Source: Candidatus Aminicenantota bacterium
GTDB lineage: Bacteria > Acidobacteriota > Aminicenantia > Aminicenantales > UBA4085
Assembly (NCBI GenBank): GCA_017883285.1
Contig: JADGNV010000013.1
Span: forward strand, 1 to 64,000
Length of the DNA stretch: 64,000 nt
Direction of reading: 5' to 3'
The translations under genes were made by a program, and so were the position numbers. The notes below the pieces were generated by a model that made no database searches, was not told the DNA's origin, and saw only the letters and a list, made by a program, of their open reading frames with translations. Shown here piece after piece: positions 41,677 to 50,222 of the stretch (positions are counted from its first letter, which is position 1; every line of letters starts with the position of its first letter).

Positions 41677-43231
41677 ATTCCACGGCCCTCATTTCCCGGA
41701 TGACCGTGACCTTGATCTGCCCGGGATAGTCGAGCTCGCTCTTGATCTTCGCCGCGATCTCCTTGGCGATCAGGGCTGCCTTGTCGTCCGAGATCTTTTG
41801 GGGTTCGACCATGATCCGGATTTCGCGGCCGGCCTGGAGGGCGAACGCCTTGCCGACGCCCTCGAACCCCTTGGCCAGACCTTCGAGCTTCTCCAGCCGC
41901 TTGATGTACGTCTCGAGGAGCTCGCGCCGCGCCCCCGGCCGCGCGGCCGAGATCGTGTCGGCCGACTGGACGAGGACCGCTTCGATCGAGGCGAAGTCGA
42001 CGTCGCGGTGGTGGCTGGCGATGGCCTGGACCACGGCCTCCGACTCGCCGTACTTGCGGCAGCGCTCAACGCTCAGCTCGGTGTGCGTGCCCTCGACCTC
42101 GCGGTCGACGGCCTTCCCCACGTCGTGGAGCAGGCCGGCCCGCAGGGCGACGTGGGTGTTGAGCCCGAGCTCGGTGGCCATGGCCGCCGCCAGGAACGCC
42201 ACCTCCTTTGAGTGCTGGAGGACGTTCTGGCCGTAGCTCGTCCGGTAGCGGAGCCGGCCAAGGAGCTTGATCAGCTCGGGGTGGAGGTTCTGGACGCGGA
42301 GCTCGTAGGCCGCGGACTCCCCTTCCTGGCGGATCTTCTCCTCGAGGTCGGCCCGGACGTTCTCGACGATCTCCTCGATCCGGGCCGGGTGGATCCGGCC
42401 GTCGACGACGAGCTTCTGGATGGCCAGCCGGGCCGTCTCGCGGCGGATCGGATCGAAGCTCGAGAGGATGACGGCCTCGGGCGTGTCGTCGACGATGATG
42501 TCGACCCCCGTGGCCATCTCCAGGGCCCGGATGTTGCGGCCCTCGCGGCCGATGATCCGGCCCTTCATGTCCTCGCTCGGCAGGTCCACGACCGACACGG
42601 TCGACTCGACGACGTGCTCGGCCGCCGACCGCTGGATGGCCTGGCTGATGATTTCGCTCGAGAGCTGGCGGCTCCTGGCCCGGGTGTCCTCCTCGATGCG
42701 GCGGACGACCTGGACGGCCTCGAGCTTGGCCTCATCCTCGATCTTCCGGATGAGCTGGCCCTTCGCCTCCTCCTGGCTGAGCCCGGCGACGCGCTCGAGC
42801 TCCTGCATCTGCTGCTGGACCAGGGCGTTGGCCTTCTCCTCGAGGGCCTCGACGTCCTTTTCCTTCTGGGCGATCCGGCGCTCCTTGTTGGCCACCTCGC
42901 GGTCGTGGCGGTCGACCCCCTGAAGCTTGCGGTCGAGGTTCTCTTCCTTGACCACCAAGCGCCGTTCGGTCTCGTTGAGCTTCCGGCGCTTCTCCCGGGC
43001 CTGAGACTCGAACTCGGCGTCGGCCGAATCGAGCTTGGCTTTGGCTTGTTGCTGGGCGTCCTTGACGAGCTTGTCGGCCTGGGCGCGGGCCTGCTCCAGG
43101 GCCGTTTCGGCCTCATGACCGGCCCGGACGAGTCCTTTGACCCCCGCGTTCTTCTTGAGCAGGACGACTATGATGACGGCGGCCAGGATCCCGAGGGCGG
43201 CCAAACCTGCGATGATCAGCGTGTTAACCAC
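41666..43231 (-). CDS. rny: Ribonuclease Y
   Basis: A 521-residue membrane-anchored endoribonuclease for mRNA turnover. An N-terminal transmembrane helix (LIIAGLAALGILAAVIIVVL) leads into a long coiled coil (about residues 30-200), a KH domain (MKGRIIGREGRNIRALEMAT) and an HD domain (LLHDVGKAVDREVEG). GGAGGTGG lies just upstream of a GTG at 43231, which I prefer to an ATG seven codons earlier. Length agrees with the family. It is followed by the ymdB-type gene and preceded by zapA. Confidence 0.95.
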   Translation of the reverse strand: MVNTLIIAGLAALGILAAVIIVVLLKKNAGVKGLVRAGHEAETALEQARAQADKLVKDAQQQAKAKLDSADAEFESQAREKRRKLNETERRLVVKEENLDRKLQGVDRHDREVANKERRIAQKEKDVEALEEKANALVQQQMQELERVAGLSQEEAKGQLIRKIEDEAKLEAVQVVRRIEEDTRARSRQLSSEIISQAIQRSAAEHVVESTVSVVDLPSEDMKGRIIGREGRNIRALEMATGVDIIVDDTPEAVILSSFDPIRRETARLAIQKLVVDGRIHPARIEEIVENVRADLEEKIRQEGESAAYELRVQNLHPELIKLLGRLRYRTSYGQNVLQHSKEVAFLAAAMATELGLNTHVALRAGLLHDVGKAVDREVEGTHTELSVERCRKYGESEAVVQAIASHHRDVDFASIEAVLVQSADTISAARPGARRELLETYIKRLEKLEGLAKGFEGVGKAFALQAGREIRIMVEPQKISDDKAALIAKEIAAKIKSELDYPGQIKVTVIREMRAVEYAR

Positions 43232-43339
43232 AATCCACCTCCTCGGAGCCAAAGGCGAGGCGAATTGAGGCGAAAGGAGAGCGCTTACGGAGCCGGCGTT
43301 CCCGATGGCCCGGACGGGCCCGGGAAGGGCACGGCCGGC

Positions 43340-43669
43340 CTAGGATGTCGCTTTCTCGATATTCGGGTAGACATTTTCATCTTTGAAAAGACGGCTCTCC
43401 AAACTTTCGAACTCGGTTTCCATCTGACCCAGGGCCTCGTCCAATTGATCCAGCCGCCTGCGGCAGACGAAATAGTCGTCCGCGATGTTCAAGAGCGCGA
43501 GCACCGCGATCTTGAGCGCGTCCGTCGATTTCGACTTCACGGCGATCTCCTGCATTTTCTGGTCCACATAGGCCGTCAGATGGTTGACGTACTTTTCGTC
43601 CTCTTCACCTTTGACTCGTATTTTATAGGGTCTTTTGTAGACCTCGATTTCGATGATCTTGTCAATCAT
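43340..43669 (-). CDS. zapA: Cell-division protein ZapA
   Basis: A 109-residue ZapA-type FtsZ-ring stabiliser. IEIEVYKRPYKIRVKGEEDEKYVNHLTAYVDQKM is the typical N-terminal beta-alpha domain (key YKIRVKGEEDEKYVNHL), followed by KIAVLALLNIADDYF and a C-terminal coiled coil. It overlaps the preceding zapB-like gene by four bases. The zapA-rny neighbourhood is seen in several phyla. Confidence 0.88.
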   Translation of the reverse strand: MIDKIIEIEVYKRPYKIRVKGEEDEKYVNHLTAYVDQKMQEIAVKSKSTDALKIAVLALLNIADDYFVCRRRLDQLDEALGQMETEFESLESRLFKDENVYPNIEKATS

Positions 43670-43926
43670 ATGCCGAGCTTGTCGATCTGGCCGATGAGGG
43701 CCTCGATCTTGCTCTTGAGGAGCTCCCTTTCATTGTCGTACCTTTTGAGCTCCTCGTCAAGCTTCCCGGACCGGCGGGCGAGCTCCTCCATGTCCTTCTT
43801 CTCGGCGCGGAGATCCTTGAGCTGCTGGCGGAGCTTGTCGTTCTCGCCGGCGAGCTTGTTGACGTAGTCGATGACGTGGCCGATCTTGCCTTCCAGAACT
43901 TTGATGCGCTCGAGTTCGGTGGTCAC
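43666..43926 (-). CDS. Small coiled-coil protein, ZapB-like
   Basis: An 86-residue protein that is almost entirely one charged coiled coil (heptads from residue 6 to 80, e.g. RIKVLEGKIGHVIDYVNKLA). Size and position before zapA suggest a ZapB-like partner in the division ring. Coiled coils match many families, so the name is tentative. Its start overlaps the pheT stop by four bases. Confidence 0.65.
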   Translation of the reverse strand: MTTELERIKVLEGKIGHVIDYVNKLAGENDKLRQQLKDLRAEKKDMEELARRSGKLDEELKRYDNERELLKSKIEALIGQIDKLGI

Positions 43927-45974
43927 GGGGTTCCTCCTTCCCGCCGTTGGATTTTCAGGGCGGCCTTGAGGGCCATGAGGAGCTTGTGCTCGGCCCGGTC
44001 GACATCCTCGGCGGTGAGCGTGGCTTTCGGGTTGCGGTAGACGAAGCGGAGCGAGAGGCTGGCCTTGTCCTGGGGGATGGTCCCGCCCGCGTAGCGGTCG
44101 ATGATCCCGAAGCTCTCGAGGTAGGGCACCGACATCTTCTCCACCGCCGCGGCGATCTCCTGGTACGGGACCGTCCGGTCCACCAGGAACGACAGGTCGC
44201 GGACGACGGCCGGGAACTTCGGGAGCGGGACGTATTCGAAGGGCCGGGGCTGCTTGTCGAAGAGGAGGGACACGTCGATTTCGACGGCATGGACGGGGCC
44301 ATCGATCCCGTAGACCGCGAGCAGGCGGCCGTCGACCCGGCCCATCCGTCCGATCCGCTCGCCCCTGTACCCCACGGCCAGGGCCTGGCCCTCCTCGAAG
44401 AACGCGTGGGACGCCTCCTCGAAGGTCACGGCGGCGTAGCGCAGGGTCTCGAGCGCCGCTTCGACCGCCCCCTTGAGATGGAAGAACGGATCAGGCTCCG
44501 GCCGCCGCGCCCAATGCGGGGCGGCGAGCGGGCCGGTCGAGCACAGGCCGAGGGTCAGCCGCTCGGAGGGGCGATCGTCATCCCGGCGGTAGATGTTGCC
44601 GATTTCGAAGATGTGGACGCCTTCCAGGCCGCGGTTCCGGTTCCAGGCGGTGTTCTCGAGCAGGCCGCCGAGCAGGGTTGTGCGGAGGACCGAGGCCTTG
44701 GACGAGATCGGGTTCCGGATCGCGACCGCCGTGGATCCGCTCCGGAGGACGGCCTCCTTATCGGGGTCGGCGAAGCTCTGGTTGATGACCTCGTCGAACC
44801 CGAAATGGAAGAACTGCTGGGCGAACCGGCGGATCCGCTCCTTTTCGGAGGGGGCGCTCTCGAGGACCTCGAGCGCCGGGACGATGGACGGGATCCGGTC
44901 GTAGCCGTAAAATCGGGCGATCTCCTCGACCAGGTCGGCTTCGCGCTCGATGTCCAGCCGGAACGACGGGGCCTGGACGCGCCAGACGCCGCTCTGGTTG
45001 CTTTTGAGCGAGAAGCCGAGGGCCTCGAGCGTCGTCTCGATGAAGACCGGGTCCGGCGCCGCGCCGAGGAGGTCGGCCACGCGGCGGCCGCGGAGGACAA
45101 TCTCCTTTGTCTTGCGGGGCTTGGGATAGATGTCGGCCATCGGCCGGGCCGTCTTGCCGCCGAACGGCGTCAGGAGAGAGGCGGCCATGAGCGCGGCCTG
45201 CGGGGCGAAGCCGATGTCCGCACCGCGCTCGAAGCGGTAGCTGGCGTCGGTCTGGATCTCGAGCGCTTTGCGCGTCCGGCGGACGGACACCGGATCGAAC
45301 GTCGCGCTCTCGATGAACACGTCCGTGGTCGTCTCCGAAACGGCGGAATCCAGGCCGCCGATCACCCCGGCCACGGCCACGGGCCGCTTCTCGTCGGCGA
45401 TCACCAGCATGTCGGGCAGGAGCGTGACGTCCTTCCCGTCGAGGGTCCTGATCGTTTCGCCCTTCTTCGCCCGGCGGACGGTGATCCGCGGGCCGGCGAG
45501 CTTGGCCAGGTCGAAGGCGTGGATGGGCTGGGCCGTGGCGAACAGGACATAGTTCGAGACGTCGACGATATTGTTGATGGGCTTGAGGCCCATGGCTTCG
45601 ATCCGCGCCCGGAGCCAATCCGGCGACGGCCCGATCTTGATGCCCTTGACGACGAGGCCGCAGTACCGCGGGCAGAGGTCCTCGTCGAGAATCTGGACGT
45701 CGACGAGCTCGGCCGTGGAGGAGGCGAACTCGACGACCGGCCAGGTCCGCTCCTTGAGCGGCCGGCCGAGCATCGCCGCGACCTCGCGGGCCAGGCCGAG
45801 ATGGCCGAGCGTGTCGGGCCGGTTGGCGTAGGTCTCGACGTCGAGGACGACGTCGCCGCCGATCTCCTCGGTCCCTTCGACGCCGAGGCCGATCATGATC
45901 AGGCGGTCGAGGAACTCGCGGAGGGGAAGGTCGACGTCGACGTATTCCCGGAGCCAATTCAGACTGATCTTCAT
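43923..45974 (-). CDS. pheT: Phenylalanine-tRNA ligase beta subunit, short form
   Basis: A 683-residue Phe[19 protein letters not shown] begins as usual, but residues 39-150 of the common form, the EMAP-like tRNA-binding OB domain, are absent: the sequence goes straight to DVETYANRPDTLGHLGLAREV. B3/B4 editing (VDVSNYVLFATAQPIHAFDL), B5 and the catalytic-like core follow, and a C-terminal FDX-ACB domain is present (LPKFPAVVRDLSFLVD). Most bacterial PheT are near 790 residues; the short form occurs in scattered lineages. It overlaps pheS by four bases. Confidence 0.93.
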   Translation of the reverse strand: MKISLNWLREYVDVDLPLREFLDRLIMIGLGVEGTEEIGGDVVLDVETYANRPDTLGHLGLAREVAAMLGRPLKERTWPVVEFASSTAELVDVQILDEDLCPRYCGLVVKGIKIGPSPDWLRARIEAMGLKPINNIVDVSNYVLFATAQPIHAFDLAKLAGPRITVRRAKKGETIRTLDGKDVTLLPDMLVIADEKRPVAVAGVIGGLDSAVSETTTDVFIESATFDPVSVRRTRKALEIQTDASYRFERGADIGFAPQAALMAASLLTPFGGKTARPMADIYPKPRKTKEIVLRGRRVADLLGAAPDPVFIETTLEALGFSLKSNQSGVWRVQAPSFRLDIEREADLVEEIARFYGYDRIPSIVPALEVLESAPSEKERIRRFAQQFFHFGFDEVINQSFADPDKEAVLRSGSTAVAIRNPISSKASVLRTTLLGGLLENTAWNRNRGLEGVHIFEIGNIYRRDDDRPSERLTLGLCSTGPLAAPHWARRPEPDPFFHLKGAVEAALETLRYAAVTFEEASHAFFEEGQALAVGYRGERIGRMGRVDGRLLAVYGIDGPVHAVEIDVSLLFDKQPRPFEYVPLPKFPAVVRDLSFLVDRTVPYQEIAAAVEKMSVPYLESFGIIDRYAGGTIPQDKASLSLRFVYRNPKATLTAEDVDRAEHKLLMALKAALKIQRREGGTP

Positions 45975-47020
45975 TTGAGGTGGAATTGCCGGATGAACCG
46001 GAGGTCGTTTTCAAAGAAATAGCGTATGTCCGGGATCCCAAAGGCGAACATGGCCGTCCGGTCGATGCCCAGGCCGAAGGCCCAGCCCGAATACTTCTCG
46101 GGGTCGATGTTGACGTTCTTGAACACCTGGGGATCGACCATGCCCGCGCCGAGGATCTCCTTCCAGCCCGTGCCGCCGCAGACGCGGCAGGCGGGGTCCT
46201 TCCGGCCGCAGGCCAGGCATTCGATGTCGACCTCGGCCGAGGGCTCGGTGAACGGGAAGAAGCTCGGCCGGAACCGGATCTTGAGCTTTTCGCCGAACAG
46301 CCGCCGGAGGAAGTGCTCGAGCGTCCCCTTGAGGTGGGCGAAGGTGACGCCCTCGTCCACGACCAGGCCCTCGAGCTGGAAGAACATGGGCAGGTGGGTC
46401 GGGTCGGGCACGTCGCGGCGGAAGACCTTGCCCGGGATGATGATCCGGATCGGGGGCTTCTGCTTCTCCATCACCCGGATCTGGACGGGCGAGGTGTGCG
46501 TCCGGAGGAGGAGGGCGTCGTCGATGTAGAGCGTGTCCCAGACGTCGCGCGCCGGGTGGTGGGGCGGGAAGTTCAGCGCCTCGAAGTTGTAGTAGTCGGT
46601 CTCGATCTCGGGACCGTCGGCGATCGCGAACCCCATCTCGAGGAAGATCCCCTCGAGCTCCTGCTGGAAGAGGCGGATCGGATGGGCCGCACCCCAAGGC
46701 AGCCGCTCGCCGGGGAGGGTGAGGTCGATCTCGGGCCGGGTGCGGACCGGCGTCTTGAGCTTGGCCTCGAGCGCGTCCAGCCGCTCCTGGACGTCGTTTT
46801 TCAGGCCGTTGATCAACTGCCCCGCGGCCGGTCTTTCCTCGGCCGGGAGGGCCTTCATCTCCTCAAAGAGGAGAGTGATGGCGCCGCGCTTGCGGCTGAG
46901 AAACCGGTTGCGGACCTCGTCGAGGGCCCGGAGGTCCAGGACTTGGGCGGATTCGTCCGCGAGCTTCGTCCGATAAGCCTCGATCGTCGTCGAGAACTTA
47001 TGCAGGCTGGGCGAGGGCAT
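45971..47020 (-). CDS. pheS: Phenylalanine-tRNA ligase alpha subunit
   Basis: A 349-residue catalytic subunit. An N-terminal coiled-coil arm is followed by class II motifs: [39 protein letters not shown] (motif 1 region), [36 protein letters not shown] (motif 2) and [22 protein letters not shown] (motif 3). [19 protein letters not shown] stretch has four Cys that might bind zinc. Its first codons overlap the end of rplT by 23 bases. Confidence 0.96.
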   Translation of the reverse strand: MPSPSLHKFSTTIEAYRTKLADESAQVLDLRALDEVRNRFLSRKRGAITLLFEEMKALPAEERPAAGQLINGLKNDVQERLDALEAKLKTPVRTRPEIDLTLPGERLPWGAAHPIRLFQQELEGIFLEMGFAIADGPEIETDYYNFEALNFPPHHPARDVWDTLYIDDALLLRTHTSPVQIRVMEKQKPPIRIIIPGKVFRRDVPDPTHLPMFFQLEGLVVDEGVTFAHLKGTLEHFLRRLFGEKLKIRFRPSFFPFTEPSAEVDIECLACGRKDPACRVCGGTGWKEILGAGMVDPQVFKNVNIDPEKYSGWAFGLGIDRTAMFAFGIPDIRYFFENDLRFIRQFHLK

Positions 47021-47363
47021 CTTTCACTTTCGCCGCGATCCGGGCGAACGTGTCGGGGCCGTTGACCGCAAGTTCGGCCAAGACTTTCCGGTCGAGTTCG
47101 ATGCCGAGTTTCTTCAAGCCCTGAATGAACCGGCTGTAGGTCAGCCCGTTGATCATGGCCGCGGCCTTGACCCGGACGATCCACAGGCGCCGGAAGTCGC
47201 GCTTCTTGGTCCGCCGGTCGCGGTAGGCGTAGGTCAGGGCGTGTTCCACCGCCTCTTTGGCGGTGCGGTAGTTGGAGCTTCGCGCGCCCCAATAGCCCTT
47301 GGCCTGCTTCAGGATTTTGACTCTGCGGTTCTTCTTCTTAGGTCCGCGTTTCGCTCTAGGCAT
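46998..47363 (-). CDS. rplT: 50S ribosomal protein L20
   Basis: A 121-residue L20. It starts [20 protein letters not shown], has [22 protein letters not shown] and [20 protein letters not shown], all strongly conserved, and is highly basic. L20 binds 23S rRNA early in assembly. It forms the usual infC-rpmI-rplT block and is followed by pheS, the order seen in many bacteria. Confidence 0.97.
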   Translation of the reverse strand: MPRAKRGPKKKNRRVKILKQAKGYWGARSSNYRTAKEAVEHALTYAYRDRRTKKRDFRRLWIVRVKAAAMINGLTYSRFIQGLKKLGIELDRKVLAELAVNGPDTFARIAAKVKDALAQPA

Positions 47364-47378
47364 GGAATACTCCGTTTC

Positions 47379-47579
47379 TTAAAAATCGTAGGGCAGCATC
47401 AGGCGGACGGTATGGATGTCCGCCTGGCTGACCAAGGTCTTCCGTCCGAGGTTCCGCTTCCGCTTGGAATCCTTGGTGGTCAGGATGTGGCGCTTATTGG
47501 CCTTGCTGCGGGTCACTTTTTTGTTCGCCGTGACCTTGAATCTCTTCTTGGCTCCTTTGTGGGTTTTTAGCTTTGGCAT
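47379..47579 (-). CDS. rpmI: 50S ribosomal protein L35
   Basis: A 66-residue L35: [20 protein letters not shown] is the invariant start, followed by [25 protein letters not shown] precedes the ATG at 47579; an upstream in-frame extension within infC is not used. The first 86 bases overlap the 3' end of infC in another frame, so its ribosome binding site lies within infC coding sequence. Confidence 0.96.
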   Translation of the reverse strand: MPKLKTHKGAKKRFKVTANKKVTRSKANKRHILTTKDSKRKRNLGRKTLVSQADIHTVRLMLPYDF

Positions 47580-48135
47580 CTTTTCCTCCTGTTTTCGCGG
47601 GGATGAGCAGCGCCGACACGGCCCAGTCCTGTTTCCGCATGGATCCATCCTGCTTGCCGACCCCCTGGACGTCGACGAGGACTCGGTCAAGGATCTGGAC
47701 GCCCAGCTCCGGCCGCGACTTCTCGCGGCCGCGGAGCATGATCGTGATTTTCACCTTGTCGCCTTCGTCGAGGAAGCGCTGGACGTGTTTCATCTTGAAG
47801 GCGTAGTCGTGGACGCTGATCTTCGGCCGGAATTTGATCTCCTTGATCTGGATCGTCTTCTGGTGCTTCTTGGCCTCGTGGTCCTGCTTGTGCAGCTCGT
47901 AGAGGAACTTGCCGTAGTCCATGATCCGGCAGACGGGCGGCAGGGCCGCCGGGGCGATCTCGACCAGGTCGAGGCCGCGCTGCCGGGCGAGGGACAGGGC
48001 GTCGGACGCCGACATGACGCCCAGCTGCTTCTTCTCGTCGTCGATCACCCGGATTTCTCCGGGGCGTATCATTTCGTTCGTCCGGTGGGGTCTCGGCTTG
48101 CTCGCGGGCGGATAGGGTTGTCTTCCTCTAAAAAT
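47494..48135 (-). CDS. infC: Translation initiation factor IF-3, predicted AUU start
   Basis: A 213-residue IF-3. The N-domain has [23 protein letters not shown], the linker [21 protein letters not shown], and the C-domain [19 protein letters not shown] with [18 protein letters not shown]. An ATG at 48072 would drop conserved N-terminal residues (RTNE). The in-frame ATT at 48133-48135 has AGGAGG six bases upstream and no other start between; infC is known for AUU starts that allow IF-3 autoregulation. The C-terminus runs about 28 codons into rpmI in another frame, longer than usual. It starts 12 bases after thrS. Confidence 0.92.
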   Translation of the reverse strand: MFRGRQPYPPASKPRPHRTNEMIRPGEIRVIDDEKKQLGVMSASDALSLARQRGLDLVEIAPAALPPVCRIMDYGKFLYELHKQDHEAKKHQKTIQIKEIKFRPKISVHDYAFKMKHVQRFLDEGDKVKITIMLRGREKSRPELGVQILDRVLVDVQGVGKQDGSMRKQDWAVSALLIPAKTGGKDAKAKNPQRSQEEIQGHGEQKSDPQQGQ

Positions 48136-48147
48136 GTCGGGCCTCCT

Positions 48148-49899
48148 TCATAGATTCACGCTCAGCGATTTATCGTCATCCAAGGCTTTGACGCGGGCCA
48201 GGAACTCGGTCAAGTTTACCGTCCCCTTGTCGCCCTGGCCGTGGACACGGAGCGAAGCCGTCCCGGCGGCCACTTCCTTGTCGCCGGCGACCAGGATGAG
48301 AGGGACTTTCAAGCGCTCGGCCTCGCGGATCTTATAGTTGAGCTTTTCCCGCCGCAGGTCGGCGTGGGCGCGCAGGCCCGCGGCCTTGATCCGCGCCTCG
48401 AGCGCCCGGGCGTAATCGTCGTGCCGATCGGCGATGGGCAGGACTTCGACCTGGACGGGCGCGAGCCACAGCGGGAAGTTGCCGTTGTAGTGCTCGATCA
48501 GGATCCCGAAGAACCGCTCGAGGGAACCCAGCAGCGTCCGGTGGATCATGTAGGGCTGGTGTTCCCGGCCGTCCTCGGCGATGTAGGCCATCTTGAAGCG
48601 CTCGGGCTCGTTGAAATCGAACTGGATGGTCGTGCACTGCCAGAGCCGGCCGATGGCGTCCTTGACCTTGATGTCGATCTTGGGGCCATAGAAGACGGCC
48701 TCGCCTTCCATCCGCTCGTAGGCGACGCCCCGGGCGTCGAGGGCCTTGACGAGAGACGCCTCGGCCGTCCGCCACATCTCGTCGCTCCCCGCGTACTTCG
48801 TGGTGTTCTTGGGGTCGCGGACCGAAAGCTCGATCTTGGTGTCGGTGAAGCCGAAGGCGCCCAGGACGCTGGTCGAGAAGTCGAGGACCCGCAGGATCTC
48901 GGCCTCCATCTGGTCGGGGGTGCAGATGATGTGGGCGTCGTCCTGGGTGAATCCCCGGACGCGGAGCAGGCCGTGGAGGACCCCGCTCCGCTCGTAGCGG
49001 TAGACGGTCCCCAGTTCCGCCCAGCGGAGGGGCAGATCCCGGTAGGACCGCATCCGGGACTTGTAGATGAGGATGTGGAAGGGGCAGTTCATCGGCTTCA
49101 AGTAGTAGTTCTGCCCGTCGATGTCCATCGGCGAATACATGCCGTCCTTGTAGAAATCGAGGTGGCCCGAAGTCTGCCACAGAACCTCCCGCCCGATGTG
49201 GGGGGTGTAGAGGACGTCGTAGCCGCCCGCCCAGTGCCGCTCCCGCCAATACTGCTCTATGATCGCTCGGATACGGCCGCCCTTGGGATGCCAGAGGATC
49301 AGGCCGCCGCCGAGCTCCTCGGCGGTGCTGAAGAGGTCGAGGTCAAGGCCGAGGCGGCGGTGGTCGCGCTTCTTGGCCTCCTCGAGGAGGGTCAGATAGT
49401 CGTCGAGTTCCTTCCGGGTCGGGAAGGCGGTCCCGTGGATACGCTGGAGCTGGATGCCCTTTTCGTCACCCTTCCAATAGGCGCCCGAGACGGACAGGAG
49501 CTTGAAGTGCGGGAGGGCCCCGGTCGAGGCGAGGTGCGGGCCGAGACAGAAATCAACGAAACTCCCCTGCCGGTAGCAGGTGACGGAATCGCCGCCCTTT
49601 TCGCGGATGAGCTCGACCTTGAGAGTCTGGCCCATCCCCTCGAACAGGCGGATCGCCTCGTCCTTGGCCAGAGTCAGCTTCTCGAGGGGCATGTCCGCCG
49701 CAACGACCTCGCGCATCTTCGCTTCGATGGCGGAGAGGTCTTCGACGCTGAACGGACAGTCGCGGAGGAAGTCGTAGAAGAACCCGTTGTCCACGGCCGG
49801 CCCGATCCCGGCCTGCGTGCCGGGGAAGAGCTCGAGCACCGCCTGGGCAAGGAGGTGCGACGTGCTGTGGCGCAGGACCTCGAGCGAGAAAGGCTCCAT
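48148..49899 (-). CDS. thrS: Threonine-tRNA ligase lacking the TGS domain
   Basis: About 583 residues. The usual ~60-residue N-terminal TGS domain is missing: the protein opens at the editing domain with LEVLRHSTSHLLAQAVLELF (the H-x3-H motif) and VDFCLGPHLASTG. The catalytic core has MNCPFHILIYKSRMRSYRDLPLR with the zinc Cys, RVRGFTQDDAHIIC and IDIKVKDAIGRLWQC; the anticodon domain has APVQVEVLPI. I chose ATG 49899; an alternative ATG at 49936-49938 overlaps the CCA end of the tRNA-Val gene. Neither has a well-spaced SD (AAGGAG is 24 bases upstream of 49899). Confidence 0.92.
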   Translation of the reverse strand: MEPFSLEVLRHSTSHLLAQAVLELFPGTQAGIGPAVDNGFFYDFLRDCPFSVEDLSAIEAKMREVVAADMPLEKLTLAKDEAIRLFEGMGQTLKVELIREKGGDSVTCYRQGSFVDFCLGPHLASTGALPHFKLLSVSGAYWKGDEKGIQLQRIHGTAFPTRKELDDYLTLLEEAKKRDHRRLGLDLDLFSTAEELGGGLILWHPKGGRIRAIIEQYWRERHWAGGYDVLYTPHIGREVLWQTSGHLDFYKDGMYSPMDIDGQNYYLKPMNCPFHILIYKSRMRSYRDLPLRWAELGTVYRYERSGVLHGLLRVRGFTQDDAHIICTPDQMEAEILRVLDFSTSVLGAFGFTDTKIELSVRDPKNTTKYAGSDEMWRTAEASLVKALDARGVAYERMEGEAVFYGPKIDIKVKDAIGRLWQCTTIQFDFNEPERFKMAYIAEDGREHQPYMIHRTLLGSLERFFGILIEHYNGNFPLWLAPVQVEVLPIADRHDDYARALEARIKAAGLRAHADLRREKLNYKIREAERLKVPLILVAGDKEVAAGTASLRVHGQGDKGTVNLTEFLARVKALDDDKSLSVNL

Positions 49900-49937
49900 A
49901 TCTATATGTTGCGTGTAAAGACACTCCTTCGTATTCA

Positions 49938-50012
49938 TGGTAGGCGCGGAGGGGATTGAACCCACGGCCTCTTCCGTGTCAGGGAAGCGCTCTCCCACTG
50001 AGCTACGCGCCT
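49938..50012 (-). tRNA. tRNA-Val (GAC anticodon), CCA encoded
   Basis: On the minus strand the cloverleaf has a perfect seven-pair acceptor stem (AGGCGCG with CGCGCCT), a D arm GCTC/GAGC, an anticodon stem CTTCC/GGAAG with loop CTGACAC (anticodon GAC), and a T arm containing GTTCAATCC. Discriminator A and CCA are encoded (49938-49941). The gene immediately precedes thrS, and a strong promoter lies just upstream, so thrS and the downstream genes may be co-transcribed with it. Confidence 0.95.
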
Positions 50013-50034
50013 GAGAGACGTTCAGAGCGCGTAT

Positions 50035-50063
50035 ATCTTAATGAAAACACTACGGCTCGTCAA
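50035..50063 (-). promoter_or_regulatory. Promoter of tRNA-Val and thrS operon
   Basis: Minus strand: -35 TTGACG (50058-50063), 17-base spacer, -10 TAAGAT (50035-50040). It ends 23 bases before the tRNA 5' end. Confidence 0.72.
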
Positions 50064-50136
50064 CCGGGAAAAAGGAAAGAAGAGATCGCGTGTTTTCGAC
50101 CCGTCCTCCTCAGCCCCTATTAACTCTCACGTCCCC

Positions 50137-50165
50137 TTGAGGATAGGGCCGTTTTCGGGTATACT
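50137..50165 (+). promoter_or_regulatory. Promoter of the cDPG-synthetase/carbamate-kinase operon
   Basis: -35 TTGAGG (50137-50142), 17-base spacer, -10 TATACT (50160-50165). A leader of about 50 bases leads to GGAAGGAG before the ATG at 50223. Confidence 0.68.
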
Positions 50166-50222
50166 ACCCCTTTCTTTGACCGACAATTTAGTTTTCAGCC
50201 GATTTTGGAAGGAGAAGTATTT

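Noticed and set aside
43253-43339. Possible 6S RNA between zapA and rny
   Set aside because: The 6S RNA gene often lies near zapA, but the gap here is under 110 bases, too short for a ~180-base RNA, and no long central bulge pattern is visible.
42212-43867. A 551-codon plus-strand frame opposite rny and zapA
   Set aside because: Leucine/aspartate-rich shadow of the RNase Y coiled coil; no start signal.
43947-46022. A 691-codon plus-strand frame opposite pheT
   Set aside because: Antisense shadow of pheT with no recognisable domain.
48241-49959. A 572-codon plus-strand frame opposite thrS
   Set aside because: Its translation is Asp/Glu/Val/Gly/Leu-rich without motifs, the typical mirror of a GC-rich gene; thrS on the other strand has all class II motifs.
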